A stretch of DNA of 64,000 bases. Origin: Balanoglossus misakiensis (lineage: Eukaryota; Hemichordata). Every line of letters starts with the position of its first letter. Within the stretch, counting starts at the first letter, position 1. Positions 1-12,427 of the stretch are shown here, in pieces. A program made the position numbers and the translations under genes. A model generated the notes under the pieces. That model searched no databases and was not told the DNA's origin. It saw nothing but the letters and a program-made list of their open reading frames with translations. The stretch is taken from NCBI GenBank assembly GCA_040954595.2, contig CM082590.2, forward strand, positions 7,006,001-7,070,000. The letters are read 5' to 3'.

Positions 1-113
1 GCATGTAGTCTTTGTCTGCACCACGTTGTTGAAGTTGCCCGTCATTTGGAAATTTGAATGCGAACGTAACTGCCGCCTGAGCGCATCTGACGTCATTTGA
101 TATCGAAGAATAA
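1..113 (-). repeat. Family E element, cut by window edge
   Basis: Inverted match to the element at 8152, ending at TTTGATATCGAAGAAT. Other copies at 22492 and 50066. Confidence 0.8.
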
Positions 114-136
114 GCTGCTAATTTCTGGAAGACACG

Positions 137-760
137 ATTAACCCTAACGCTGATTTCCAGGGTGTCTAGAATCCTGGCTCCCAGTCCTGTTAGACTGCCA
201 AGTGCGTGTTAATCAGTACGGCCTATACAAGACCCTTAACCCTAACACTGCCAAGTCGGTTGAAACTGGTTTGATTTCCAGGATGCCTAGAATCCTGGCT
301 CCCAGGCCTGTTAGACTGCCAAGTGCGTGTTAATCAGTACGGCCTATACAAGACCCTTAACCCTAACACTGCCAAGTCGGTTGAAACTGGTTTGATTTCC
401 AGGATGCCTAGAATCCTGGCTCCCAGGCCTGTTAGACTGCCAAGTGCGTGTTAATCAGTAGGGCCTATACAAGACCCTTAACCCTAACGCTGCCAAGTCA
501 GTTGAAACTGGTTTGATTTCCAGGGTGCCAAGAATCCTGGCTCCCAGGCCTGTTAGACTGCCAAGTGCGTGTTAATCAGTAGGGCCTATACAAGACCCTC
601 AGACCAATACAGTGCAAACCAGTGCGATTTGGTACATTTTACAGGGGGCTCAGACTGCCAAGTGTGTCTAAGTACGTACGAGAGCCATGTCAAGACAGTC
701 AAAATATGTTTTAGAACAAAAAGTGGCAAATAACGTATTTTAAGGGACTTGACACTCTAA
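137..760 (+). repeat. Element D with 120-bp tandem units
   Basis: Three full and one partial 120-bp units (237, 357, 477; partial from 137) run head to tail, each with TTAACCCTAAC, CCTAGAATCCTGGCTCCCAG and GCCTATACAAGACCC. A unique part (600-760) follows. A single-unit copy at 5541 has the same tail, so the tandem repeat grew inside the element. In a KIF23 intron. Confidence 0.85.
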
Positions 761-841
761 ACAAGTATGACATCCAGAACTCAGCATTAAAGTATGTTAT
801 TAAAAAATACAGGGATTAAACTCATTTTTAAATATTCTCAG

Positions 842-3800
842 GGCTCGCTACAAGGAGGAGATGGTAGCTCGAGTTCCGGACACAACGACCGTGGACTCTG
901 TAGACGAAGACAACAACTACGCCATCTTTGTGTCGTACGTCGAGATCTACAACAACTACGTCTATGACCTGTTAGAGGAAAGCCCGATAGACAATATCAA
1001 CCCAAGGTGAGAATTGATACTTGACCCTATCACTACAATGGTTCAGTCCAAATCTATTGTTTTCTATGGTACGGTTGGACCACTGAAGAGAAAACTGGGG
1101 GTGGAAGGGTTAAAGAAACACCCGCCCCCATCACTCCTGAAGATATATTTAGTCACATGAGTCGAATCCAGAAAATATGCTTTCCATTGATTTTAATAAT
1201 GGTATTCAAGTTTTGTATGAAAACACTAATTTACACAGTCATCAGTATATAGTCAAAATATTTGTCAGATTTTCAAAAAAAAAAATTTTGTAGGCTTCAT
1301 GAAGTTCACATATTCTACCATATTCCCTTTTTACCATTTTCATTTTTCATATAAATATCAGCTAAATGTGTATATATGCTTTGAACATAGAACCACCAAC
1401 TTCTAAAACCAAATTTTGAAAAAATGCATATATAATGGATTATCACTACATGTATTTAGCTACACTGAGATAGCAGCCTTTGATACAAATATTACTTATC
1501 TTTTTATGAGTGAAATTCACACAATTTTCCCCCTTTTCTTCTTGAAATGCTGACAGGTTTAGGACAGGTTTTCAAGACTACGTAGACACGTAGGTTTTTG
1601 TTGTTTTTTGTGGAATGCATTGTCAACTTTGCTTTCACTGTGTGCTCCCTGACTCTAGTGCTTTCTGCTATCTCACGAGCTGCATGTGACCTTTGACCTG
1701 TGCTTTGTGCCAAAAAAAATCCTCTATCCCACAATGCAAGAGCAGTTGCTCAGAATAGGCTATTTTCATGACCGGTATTGCTGCTTCTAATTGCCCCTAA
1801 TTTTTTTTAACTCACTGAGCTGCTTATGTGCTTTTATCAAACAAATTTAAGGACTTGTATTATTTTTTCCTGGGCCTGGGCATCTATCTCTGTGCAACTT
1901 TGGCACCCTGTATATCTGCCAACAAAAATAAATTTGAATTGGGACAAGTAACAAAGGAAGAAAACCAACTGGAAAGATAGTTGTACAAAGAGATGTTTCC
2001 CTAACTTTTTGAGATACAGTGTAATTGTATTGGCATGGCTTATACTAGAATAATGTGAATGACAGATATAGTGTAGGACTTTTTTGTCTTGAATGTGAAA
2101 TGTGCAAATTTTGCATGATTGCTTGTTTTTCTGCCTTGGTTTCAGCACAAATCACTACATGTATGAACATGAAGCAGTTTTATGAATTGATGCTTTTATC
2201 TTCACTTTTTCTCCCCTCAAATATTTCATCTCGCTTATGTGTGCATTGCCTGGTGTGTAAATATTGCATTGAGTACATTCATGTTGCGCACACTTAGTTT
2301 TTTAGATATTGTCATGACGATTGTTGTCTTGGTTACAGGCCACCCCAGTCTAAGATTCTGCGCGAAGATAACTATCACAACATGTACATCAGTGGATGTT
2401 CTGAAATTGAGGTCAAGTCCACTAATGAGGCATATGAGGTCTTCCTGAGAGGTGAGGTCATAGTTCAAAGGTCATGTTGAGGGTGTAGGTTTTTCCCATC
2501 ATTATATATCATACATTATATTATACCAGTATATTGATGGTGTAAATCACGCTATTTTATTGGTCGAGACATGACACATGTGTGATATATTAGTCATATA
2601 CCACAGTCATATATCATAGTCAAAGAAAATGCCTTTTTAAAATGTTTTATGCAAAGTTTCAATATACTGGTATAATGTAATAGCAATTTATTACACCTCA
2701 CGTATTATACCATATTCGTGATTGGCTGAGACGCGCTCACGTGATATAGAAAAAAAAGTGATATAACATGGCTAGAGTTGATAAAGCCCTGTCGCGTGCG
2801 CTGATATTGCCCGCTGGGTTGTTTTGTGTTCTGCGCGCGACTTCTGCGCGTTCCAAACTGTCGTTCAATGGCTTCCTCCACGATCAGTCAACTCCCGCAT
2901 CTATGGCTTCAAAGCGACACATAGGCTTAACACCTGTTCAACTGGACGATATTTTACCACAAACGGACAGTAAATACAACAAAATCGCAACCAACAGTGC
3001 AGTATTTTCAAAATAATCTAAGTTCGAAGTAGGTATCGTATAATTCTTGGGAGATCGAGACATTTTACATTCTCAGCAACGTACGACATATGGACGCGCG
3101 TCTACGTTCTTCTATGCCTGCCTTGTATGTACGTTCAAATGTTCGGCGTAATAAAATTAATAACACATGATGCTCGGGCAACATCACGATTTGAAGCCTG
3201 CCCTCGGGCTGGTGATCTCTGACCACAATATTGATGATACCCTCGCCTGCGGCTCGGGCATCATCAATATTATGGTCAGAGATCACCATCCCTCGTGCAG
3301 GCTTCAAATCGTGATATTGCCCTCGCTATCATGTGTTATTATTTAAAAAACACCCCCAGCCATGGTATACCACTCGATTTTGACCAGTTCAACTCCATAT
3401 ATGCACTCGATATAGCTCGTGCGTATATGTCGTGAACTGGTCAAAATCGAGTGGTATACCATGGCTGGGGGCGTTTTATTGCTTAAATATATTTTCCACA
3501 TGAAAATCGAAAGTAATTTTCAACTTTAGTAAAACCTGTGTAAACCAAACTCTGGAAAGCGGACAGAGAAAACACATTCTACACCATTTCTGTGAACGAA
3601 AACGAAACTCGCTTGACATGAAATCGCTTTTTCTTGCTCATAGGTCAGAAAAGGCGACGTGTAGCGAACACGCAGCTGAACCGAGAATCAAGTCGTAGTC
3701 ACAGCGTGTTCAACATCCGGATGGTGCAGGCACCGTTAGACTCTTTAGGCGAAGAGGTTGTTCAGGTAATTGGGCTCATTTGTTTTTCGACTAACCAAAG

Positions 3801-6800
3801 AAGATTGTTATATAATTGTTAGGATGGTTTTTATGCTGCTTTGTGCACTTATCAATGTATTATATTTCGAAGTTACACAATGTGTATCCAACAGCAACGA
3901 AAAAGTCTTATTCTGGCTACCTTAAATAGGGTTTTGCTACCTAGGTGAGTGATGAAAATCAATATGGCTGACACAATTTACGTGTCCGTTAATTTTTTTG
4001 CGTAATTATGCTAAAAAATACATGAACTATGCATGATTTAACAGAAGCTGTGTTTACAACAATTTTTTTGTGAATTTTATTTTGTTTTTTTGTTAGGACA
4101 AGGATCAGATCTGTGTGAGTCAGCTGTCGTTGGTTGATTTGGCCGGCAGTGAGCGGACAAACCGAACGAAGAACTCCGGAGACAGGCTGAGAGAAGCCGG
4201 CAATATCAATGCTTCTCTCATGACATTGCGTACCTGCATTGAAACACTGCGTGAAAACCAACTGAACGGAACCGAAAAAGTAAGCATATGCACTCTGACA
4301 AAAAATATGGTTTAATATCGTGTTTCTCAGACATCACACAATGATGTAGATAATTGTCAGTCAACAGTCCAAACACTCATCTGAACTAAGCATGTGGCTA
4401 CAATATTTCTAAACCTCGAAGAAGCACATATCAAAGGGACAAAGTCTCTCTCTCACTGCCTTTTTCCATTAATTATGTTTGATACAAGACACAGTTTATG
4501 TTATTCTAATCAACGTTCGACCATACATTGTACACAACTTCCATCCGGCTTGTAGACATGAGAGTAAAATTCTCGACAAAATGAATAAAAGGTAAACACA
4601 GATTAATCATTTTGGCGAGTTTTTTTTCACTCTCGTGTCTACTATTATTTTGGTGGGGTTCCAAACTCAACTATATACAGAATAAAAAGCTAAACTATCT
4701 TTGGTATAACAATATTTCAACTCACTTTCTCTCTCTCCCAGATGGTTCCCTATCGCGACAGTAAAGTCACCCACTTATTCAAGAACTATTTTGACGGTGA
4801 GGGTAAAGTTCGTATGGTGGTGTGCGTCAACCCAGCTGCAGTTGACTACGATGAGAATTTGGTAAGTTCCTTCCTTCTTCTTTGAAATTGAATGTGCTAT
4901 TGCCAAAATACCTGGGGAGACCAAATACAAATATTTGCATGACGATACAATTAAATTTGCATAAAATATACATTTTTGTTATGAAAATGAGTTTCTATTG
5001 TTTTCCCTATATTAAAGGGTGTCAGCCAATATTCTGGCTGGTACACTGGACATCTTTTTAAATGAAACTTAAAAAAATACAATAGTTTTTTTTAATGTAC
5101 ATGAATTTGTCATGTTTTATCTGAATCTGGTTTCAAAGATTGCATGATTGCTTATGGAGGATGCGGGCAAAAAACACTTAATACTACGGTTGTAGGTTTG
5201 AAAATTTTGCAACACTGTTAATTAATGGAGTACGATTGCGAATGATTTTTTTTTTTTGATTGATCAACCGTTAATCTGATAATAAATTTGATTTTCAGCA
5301 CGTCATGCGATTTGCCGAGGTCACCCAGGAAGTCCAGGTGGCCCGACCGACCGGTGTCCGATTCGACGTGGGATTGACACCTGGGAGGAGACGAGCCAAT
5401 CAGATGTACAAGGAAGCGATATCGAAGATCAACAGAGATGGAATTGATGAGGCCGAGATACCGATGCTGCCACCGTTGCCTTTCACGTGGCCCGAGTTTC
5501 CACTCTTGCAGGTAAGAGTCTGGTGTGTGTGTGACAGGAGTTTAACCCTAACGCTGCCAAGTCAGTATGAACTGGTTTGATTTCCAGGGTGCCTAGAATC
5601 CTGGCTCCCAGGCCTGTTAGACTGCCAAGTGTGTGTTAATCAGTAGGGCCTATACAAGACCCACAAACCAATACAGTGCAAACCAGTACGATTTGGTACA
5701 TTTTACAGGGGGGCTCAGACTGCCAAGTGTGTCTAAGTACGTATGAGAGCCATGTCAAGACAGTCAAAATACGTTTCAGAAGAAAAAGTGGCAAATACGT
5801 ATTTTAAGGGACTTGACACTCTAACCAGATGTGACCCCCGGTAGCAATAGGGTTAAAGCCCCTGAAAGGGTGGCACTCTGTCACTAATAACTTGCAGTTT
5901 CTCGCACTGCAGTCCCTTTCTGGAATCTTACATTTTAATGCATCAGATTAATAGAATCTCACACTCCCAAGGACCTGGGATCGTATTTCTCACACTCGTC
6001 AGGGATTTCTTGTCCTACACTCACCTGCAGCGAGTGTGGGACAAAATATCCCTGGCAAATGGGAAAAATATGATCCCAGGTCCTTCATGTGTGAGTTTAT
6101 ATCTCTCACACGGTCACAAATTAGCCAAATTCGTTAAAAACATTAAATAAATGACTCTGGAACTATCCTCTGGCACGTTGTAGTCTCTGTTCGTGTAATA
6201 CACATCCCGCCATTGGATAACATTTAGCGGGCTTTACCTAAAGAACGCTTTGTCATCCAATCAGCACTCGCGTCATGTACAGCTTTTGATTCTGTGAGAG
6301 TGTGGGATCAACTTGTTCTCACACTCTGATCCCCACACTCTCAGCGTGCCAGGAGTGTGAGAATTCTAATTCCTGTGTATTGATTCTATATTACAGCTTA
6401 GTGATGCCAGTGACGAAACAACCCTGAAAAATCTGACCGTGTTCTTGACGGAGCAGTTAGCAAGGAGAAACAATGTGTTAGATGACCTCAGTAGAAAACG
6501 TAAGTTGTTTTGTTTTCTGTCATGACAGGGTTCATGAGTGACCGTCTCTGACAAACAGAGTCCCTATAGCTGCCAAATTTCACATATATTTTCCACAGTA
6601 AAATACTTCAAATATATTCCCTATCCTCTAAAATCCTCACCATTAAGCCATATTACTTGCATTTGCATCAGTTTGTCATCTCTTGGCGACGCATACGGTG
6701 ATAGCTGCGTACTGTTTGTATGGAGGCTGATTAAATCGGTGCGGCACTGATTTAATACATAGCGTGTTCAAATTGCAAAATCAGTCACAATCGGGCATCG

Positions 6801-9800
6801 ATAAGGTGTTCATGTTGATGTATACCTATCAGTAAGCTTATTAAGATGGACCAATTTAAATTGGAAAATAGAAATCATGAAAATACTGCAAAAAGTGGCA
6901 GCTCTAGAGGCTTTAACTTCAAATATCAGCCTATGAACACATCTTAACGTTTGAGATTTTATTTTACAGAGGCATCATTTCGACTGATGTTGGTTGAATT
7001 TGAGAGAGAGCATGAAGATTTACGAGCCAGGAACGAGGAGCTGCATTCCAAACTCGGCGGCAAAGACAAGGACGTCTTGAAGATGGAGAAGAAATTGAAG
7101 AATCTAGAGGCCACAAATGCCATGCTGCACCGACAGACTCAACTCTATGAACAGGACCTGAGAGATATGCAGAACCAGGTGAGTTGAGATTCACAAGGGT
7201 CTATAGGGTCCTGTGGAACTTGAATTCTACATTATGTTCAAGGGACAAAGTCTCTCTCCCGTTGCCCTTTTTCCATTAATTTAATTATTCTACATGTGGA
7301 TATACATTGTATAGTGAAACAACATTTGACCACACACAACTTACATCCCGTTTGTAGGATATGAGAATAAAAATGTTGCTAAAATGAACAATGTTAAATA
7401 CTGATTATTCATTTTGGCGAGTTTTTATCACTCTCGTGAAACTTCTCAGTCAAACTTAACCTCATGTTTTTTCCCCGCGACAGATAAGTCACAAAGACAA
7501 AGAATTTCAGAAGATGAAGGAAGAGAAGAGAAAAATGCAGCTGGCTATGAAAGGCATCATGGGGGTTGAGAAGGACCGTTGGGAAAAGGAATGTGTAAGT
7601 TGACAATCTTTCCCACTTTTGAACTTTCGTTTAGGGGGAAGAGGGTTTGGATCCAAACAAATGAATTTCGTTTGTTGAAATTATGTGACAATCTGAAACG
7701 GTCCCTAAGTTGTGTAGTTTCTGTTTATTGTGCGACTGCTTTCTATTTTGACTTCAATATCGATAAATGGCGGGTGCAGGATAAGCTTACTATTTTCGAA
7801 ACACCTGACATCACTTCCTGATCTTTTTGTCGGAAGTCCATATATCTTTCGTTCACGGACTTGACATTGTCATGTGTGATTTGTTGACTGTCAGTATCTA
7901 TCTATGCAACTGATCAAGTAAATACTTTGAATTCTGAGTCTAGTGTGTCCTCTAACAAACATAATTTTTAAAAGCTTTGAGTCAATTTGAGGATTTCTAG
8001 AAATTTCTCTGAGTCAGCCCCTATACCTTTGCATGTTGTGTGGATAATTTTCCTGAGTCACCAGTGAGTTTGTTGAGTCAGTTGCGCATCATATGAATTT
8101 ACATGGCACAATGGATTCTGACCTTTGAACTTGAGAAAATGGATGGGTATAATTCTTCGATATCAAATGACGTCAGACGCGCTCAGGCGGCAGTTACGTG
8201 CGCAATCAAATTTCCAGATGACGGGCAACTTCAACAACATGGTGCAGACAAAGACTGTGCAGACGAAATGCCATGAGGCTGATGAGGCACCGTACCTGAT
8301 ACATGTACATGTTACGTATCTGGTGGTTCTAAAGTAAAACATACTCGGAAAAACTTTGACTGGATGCCGAAATATTGCTTGCCCGTCATCTAAAAATGAC
8401 AGCACCGTTGGTCACATGGCCAGATCACGTGATTGATAGTAAAGAATTGTACAATTTTTGCCATTGCAGGCCAAACGAGTCAAAGCCACGCAGATCGAGA
8501 TGCAGAACAAGATCTGGGTCAAGGACGAGAAACTCCGCCAACTCAAAGAGATCGTGTCCAACAAGGACGGAGTGCCGGAGACCAGCGAGTCCGAGTCCGA
8601 ACCCGAGCGACGCCGCCCGAAACCGGCGCCCAAACCGGTGCCCCGCGGTCGCACAACGACCGCCAACAGCTACAGAGGGAATGTACAACACCGCGACAAC
8701 CACCACGGCGGCAGCAGCAAGTTCCGGTCCAAGTCTCCGCCGCCCGTGCCCGCCCGGTCGCACGCGCCGCCGGTGCGACTGCGACATCGCCGCTCCAAGT
8801 CGACGAACGCCGACACGTGGGTGGACCATAAGCCTGTCAGTACCCTGGAAACAGGTGGGTGTAATCAGTGTTTTATCAAGACGATTTTTCTTGTACCTTT
8901 GAGATATAGAACCACATGTTAAAAGAACCTCTACAAACTGGACACCTATGCAAACCAAACATTTTTTTCATCACCTTTGTATGCTGTTCTGTTTAGACAG
9001 GTTTTACTGTAGTGGAAACTAACAGCAAATACTGGTGTTGGAAACCCCATATTTGGCATTGTTGCAGTGTTTCATCTAGACAGGGAGATTGGGGGATTCA
9101 CCCTCTGTTGGCACCCACTAGCAATTTGTCAAGGGGGGACCAGTGCCCACTCACTCACATGTTGAAGATATTACAGTCCCCCCTTGCCAGAGTGGAATCC
9201 CCCTCAAATATTCTGGCAAAGGGGGACACATCCATCTTGCTGATGATACCATCCTGAATAAAACACTTAGTGTTTCTCATCACACTTTACGACTAGAAAC
9301 TTAAAAGTTAAAGGGACAAAGTCTCTCTCTCGCTGCCCTTTTTTCCATTAATTATGTTTAATACAATACACCGTTTATGTTATTCTACGTGTGGATATAT
9401 AGTGAATCAAGGTTCGACCACACACAACTTCCATCCCGTTTGTAGGATACAAGAGAGAAAAACTCGCCAAAATGAATAATCGGTCTTTACCGTCTATTCA
9501 TTTTAGCGAGACTTTTACTCTCATATCCTACAGACGGGATGAATACATACCAAAAAGTTCCAGCTAATAACCACAGTTTACACTTTGCGGTATCTCAACA
9601 GAGACTGTGTTGCAACCCAACATCAAGAAGAAGAAGACGGTGGCAGTTCCGAACAAGAAAGACCTGAAAGCTGACAAGTACATCTTGACCCACCAAGAGG
9701 AAGACTCCCAGGGTGAAATGGAGACACAGTTGATCAAGGTACTTGAAGTGGGATGTCTGTGATTACATTTAAAGGGACAAAGTCTCTCTCTCTCTCGCTG

Positions 9801-11189
9801 CTATTTTTCCATTAATTATGTTTGATACAATACACTGTTTATGTTATTCTACATGTGGATATATAGTGAATCAACGTTCAACCACACACAACTCCCATCC
9901 CGTTTGTAGGATATGAGAGAGAAAACCTTGAGAAAATGATAACACTGTCACCTATAATTTACATATTTGAATGTGTTCGAATGATCATGTGATACCATCC
10001 ACTGACATTGGCTAGATTTGAATTTTCCATGGTTAATTTTGCAAAGGTGACATATACAGAGTCAAACCTGTGTTAGTGACCACCTCTATATAGTGGCCAC
10101 TAAGTTACAGTCCCTACATGCAACTTACATGTGCATTAATTGACCTGTCTATAAAGACCACCTGTCTATGAAAGTCTCTTGACTGGCCACTACACACAGG
10201 TTTGACTGTACCTTTCTATAAATTCATAAGAAGACAGGGTTTCACCGTAGTCAACAATCCATGTGTCTCTTGCAGGGCGATGTCTTTGTCACCAGAGGGG
10301 GTGGTCACGCAGTGCAGTTCACAGACGTGGAGATGCTGAACCAGGAGTCGCCCACGGGAGGTCGCAAGCGGAAATCGTTGCAACCCGTGGCGACGGCCGA
10401 ACAGGAATCGGAGAGCGGGGAATGGACAGATGTGGAGACTAGAGTGAGTGAATTGTAACTGTTAGACTGGGGCCTGTGTTGTCAGCAGGCTTGAATTTTG
10501 TATTTTTGTTTTGTCTGTGTTTGACAAAACTGCTGTCATCACTTTGACACACAGTGACAATTTCTATTTTGGTCTTTGAAACAATCTTGTTTCGTCTTTG
10601 AAACAAAATAACAAATCTTGTTTCGTCTTTGAAACAAAGTAACAAATCTTGTCTAGCCTTTGAAACAAAGTAACAAATCTTGTCTAGCCTGTGAAACAAA
10701 GTAACAAATCTTGTCTAGCCTTTGAAACAAAGTAACAAATCTTGTCTAGCCTTTGAAACAAAGTAACAAATCTTGTTTTATCTCATATAGCTCATTCAAT
10801 ATGCTATTTACTGATGTTAAATCCATGGCTGTATCTTATGAGTTGTTTATCATACAGTTTTTGTTGTTTTTTATTTACAGTGTGCTGTGGGTATTGAAGG
10901 CAGACCTGGCCAAACTGAGCCATCATTGGTACACAATAAGTAAGTACTTGTCATTTTCCCCTTCAATACATTGGTAATCTTACATATGATATCATTTGAT
11001 ATCGAAGAATACTGTTATTTCTGAAAGTATAAGATCATACCAAGCTTTCCTAATTTATGTTCACCCCAGATCCCTGTACAGAGGTCTAATTTTACCATAG
11101 AAAACAAGAGCTTTGGAGTAAACCATTGTGATGATGGGTTTAACCAATACATCTTTTCTCTTGTTCCTTTCAGACGGCCGAAGAATTGA
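842..11189 (+). CDS. KIF23: Kinesin-6 KIF23/MKLP1, 5' incomplete
   Basis: Exons 842-1006, 2339-2451, 3644-3765, 4097-4279, 4742-4861, 5299-5511, 6397-6499, 6970-7178, 7484-7594, 8470-8854, 9602-9738, 10276-10443, 10881-10939 and 11174-11189 join in one frame with GT-AG borders, giving the last 700 residues. The motor shows [15 protein letters not shown], switch I NRESSRSH and switch II DLAGSER, then [15 protein letters not shown] and the neck [15 protein letters not shown]; a coiled coil spans exons 7-10. The tail keeps [25 protein letters not shown], the basic GGRKRKS and SEWTDVETR, all matching vertebrate KIF23 in order, including the long-isoform exons. In animals it pairs with RACGAP1 in centralspindlin, bundling midzone microtubules in cytokinesis. 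RHRRSKS and GGRKRKS correspond to Aurora B-regulated tail sites in the human protein. The P-loop and N-terminus lie upstream of the window. Introns carry many foldback repeats. Confidence 0.97.
1022..1114 (+). repeat. Family G element, degenerate
   Basis: 90-bp element whose ends are CCCTTTCACC and GGTGAAAGGG with CATTGTTTTCTATGG in the middle; here the left end has drifted. Confidence 0.7.
2685..3345 (+). repeat. Family F composite element
   Basis: Left part (2685-3140) starts near ATTTATTACACCTCACGTAT and contains a frame with [15 protein letters not shown]. The right part (3150-3340) is a palindrome around GATGATGCCCGAGCCGCAGG-like sequence (arms GATTTGAAGCCTGCCCTCGG). An inverted copy with the same parts lies at 44826-45490. 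Confidence 0.75.
3347..3476. repeat. 130-bp near-perfect palindrome
   Basis: Arms of over 40 bases (from ACACCCCCAGCCATGGTATA; inverted at the right as TATACCATGGCTGGGGGCGT) around a short centre. It abuts the family F element, in the KIF23 intron before the exon at 3644. Confidence 0.8.
4433..4642 (+). repeat. Family A element, left part
   Basis: AAAGGGACAAAGTCTCTCTC start, then the centre; the right arm is missing. KIF23 intron 4. Confidence 0.8.
5541..5832 (+). repeat. Element D, single-unit copy
   Basis: Same sequence as 476-760 with one 120-bp unit, in KIF23 intron 6. Confidence 0.85.
5940..6140. repeat. Imperfect palindrome
   Basis: Arms AAGGACCTGGGATCGTATTT and the inverse AATATGATCCCAGGTCCTT around CTGCAG at 6026; CACACTC motifs repeat on both sides and again to 6360. 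KIF23 intron 6. Confidence 0.65.
7240..7438 (+). repeat. Family A element, left part
   Basis: Starts AAGGGACAAAGTCTCTC and ends in the centre, GCGAGTTTTTATCACTCTCG. Confidence 0.8.
8152..8432 (+). repeat. Family E element
   Basis: Starts ATTCTTCGATATCAAATGAC and runs to GGCCAGATCACGTG. Lies in the KIF23 intron directly before the exon at 8470. Confidence 0.8.
9079..9270 (+). repeat. Family N repeat
   Basis: GTTTCATCTAGACAGGG to CATCCTGAATAAAACACT, ~190 bp, matching 18682-18866. Confidence 0.8.
9308..9542 (+). repeat. Family A element, left part plus centre
   Basis: TTAAAGGGACAAAGTCTC start; complete central hairpin (AAAACTCGCCAAAATGAATA and its inverse); stops at ACGGGATGA. Confidence 0.85.
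9769..9940 (+). repeat. Family A element, left part
   Basis: TTAAAGGGACAAAGTCTC start 30 bases after a KIF23 exon; the right side is missing. Confidence 0.8.
10073..10212 (+). repeat. Family H element
   Basis: GTTAGTGACCACCTCTATAT to CACACAGGTTTGACTGTA; related copies at 53996. Confidence 0.7.
10560..10770 (+). repeat. ~33-bp tandem repeat
   Basis: Six to seven units of CCTTTGAAACAAAGTAACAA plus ATCTTGTCTAG, more alike to the right. KIF23 intron between exons 10276 and 10881. Confidence 0.85.
11060..11144 (+). repeat. Family G element, degenerate
   Basis: TTTACCATAGAAAACAAGAG core with worn ends, in the last KIF23 intron. Confidence 0.55.
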
Positions 11190-11378
11190 GAACAGTCGTC
11201 AGCTGTGGAATATTTACAAGTTAAATTTTTTGTTAAAGAAATTCAGTTACGCTAGACACGGAGTAGAAAATCTCTATATAAACTGATATCTAATCATGCT
11301 GTGAATTTAGAATTGAAAACTAGTAAATTTGTCTGGTGAAAATTGTAGTTTTTTCAAGCAAATTCTTTGCTTTAATAA

Positions 11379-11452
11379 CCTTTCACCCCAGTACCCCCTT
11401 ACCATAGAAAACAATGGGCTTGGACTGAACCATGGTGGTGAAAGGGGTTATT
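11379..11452 (+). repeat. Family G element, shortened
   Basis: CCTTTCACCCCAGTACCCCC at the left and GGTGAAAGGGGTTA at the right; part of the middle is lost. In the KIF23 3' UTR. Confidence 0.65.
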
Positions 11453-12188
11453 CATAGTGTACATTGAAATTAATATCCTACTCTGTATTTTTGTTACTTT
11501 CAACTTTTTATGTTATATGATAGTGTGTCAAATAACAGTCGTTTGCTGTTTACTTTCAGTTTTGGTACAATGAGGTTTATTTTTGTTTGTTATGAACATC
11601 AACTGTTTGACTGTATCAAAATGCTATACAGCATATAGATATATGTATTCAATTTTCAACTCTGTTGTGTCATACAAAAATACTAGTACCACCAGCCAGC
11701 TTATGCCAATACTATAGAGATAATTATTTTACAAATTTACCACTGCCAAACATATACTGTAAATAATTTATTTCACTGCCCAAGCTTTTGCATGATACAA
11801 ATAGTTTTTCTTTCTAATTTCAATATTTCTATACCTATTATTTTCACTGCCATGTATGTTTTTCAAAGTATAAACCAGATAGCAAATAATATCAATTTTT
11901 TTTAATTACCCCCTGCCATAAAAGCTATTTTCACTGCCATTATCAAAACCCTATTTTTACTTTCAGATAACTTCCTTAGAAAGGTTGAACCACATGGCTG
12001 GTGTCTGGTCTTGTCAAGGTTTTCATAATTAGTTAAATGTTTCATTGTAAGAACTATAAAAGGGCGTAGCAATATCGTCTTGTATATTTGAATTGCTACT
12101 TACTGTGTTACTGTAGATTTCTTTATGGATTAATTCTAATCATGTTAGTCATATTTCAATCCATTGTATATTAAACTGATTCATTTGC

Positions 12189-12194
12189 AATAAA
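12189..12194 (+). promoter_or_regulatory. KIF23 polyadenylation signal
   Basis: AATAAA lies about 1.0 kb after the KIF23 stop, in AT-rich sequence. A family A element starts 38 bases further on, so the transcript probably ends before it. Confidence 0.55.
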
Positions 12195-12231
12195 GGTAGA
12201 TAAATGTATACTTGTCTTTTCTGTTTTTTGT

Positions 12232-12427
12232 TTAAAGGGACAAAGTCTCTCTCTCGCTGCCCTTTTTCCATTAAATATGTTTGATACAAGACACAGTTTA
12301 TGTTATTCTATATGTGGATATATATAGTAAATCAACGTTTGACCACATAAAACTTCCAGCCCGTTTGTAGGATAATATGAGAGTAAAAATCTCACCAAAA
12401 TGAATAAACGGTAGAGACCGATTATCC
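12232..12427 (+). repeat. Family A element, left part
   Basis: TTAAAGGGACAAAGTCTC start, ends in the centre; between KIF23 and COX7C. Confidence 0.8.

Larger units (their letters stand above)
11190..12210 (+). other. KIF23 3' UTR
   Basis: About 1 kb of AT-rich sequence follows the KIF23 stop without another gene. It holds two copies of the 90-bp family G element nearby (11060 in the last intron, 11379 here) and ends at a canonical polyadenylation signal at 12189. Confidence 0.6.

Noticed and set aside
236-480. TTAACCCTAAC motifs suggesting telomeric repeats
   Set aside because: One CCCTAA per 120-bp unit, not a tandem hexamer; it belongs to element D.
137-600. Regularly spaced repeats as a CRISPR array
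   Set aside because: The whole 120-bp unit is conserved with no unique spacers, and the genome is eukaryotic.
1504-1734. Minus frame in a KIF23 intron
   Set aside because: Short, no homology, inside an intron of a well-supported gene.
8433-8831. Two extra frames over the KIF23 exon at 8470
   Set aside because: Overlap a GC-rich exon whose frame is fixed by homology with KIF23.
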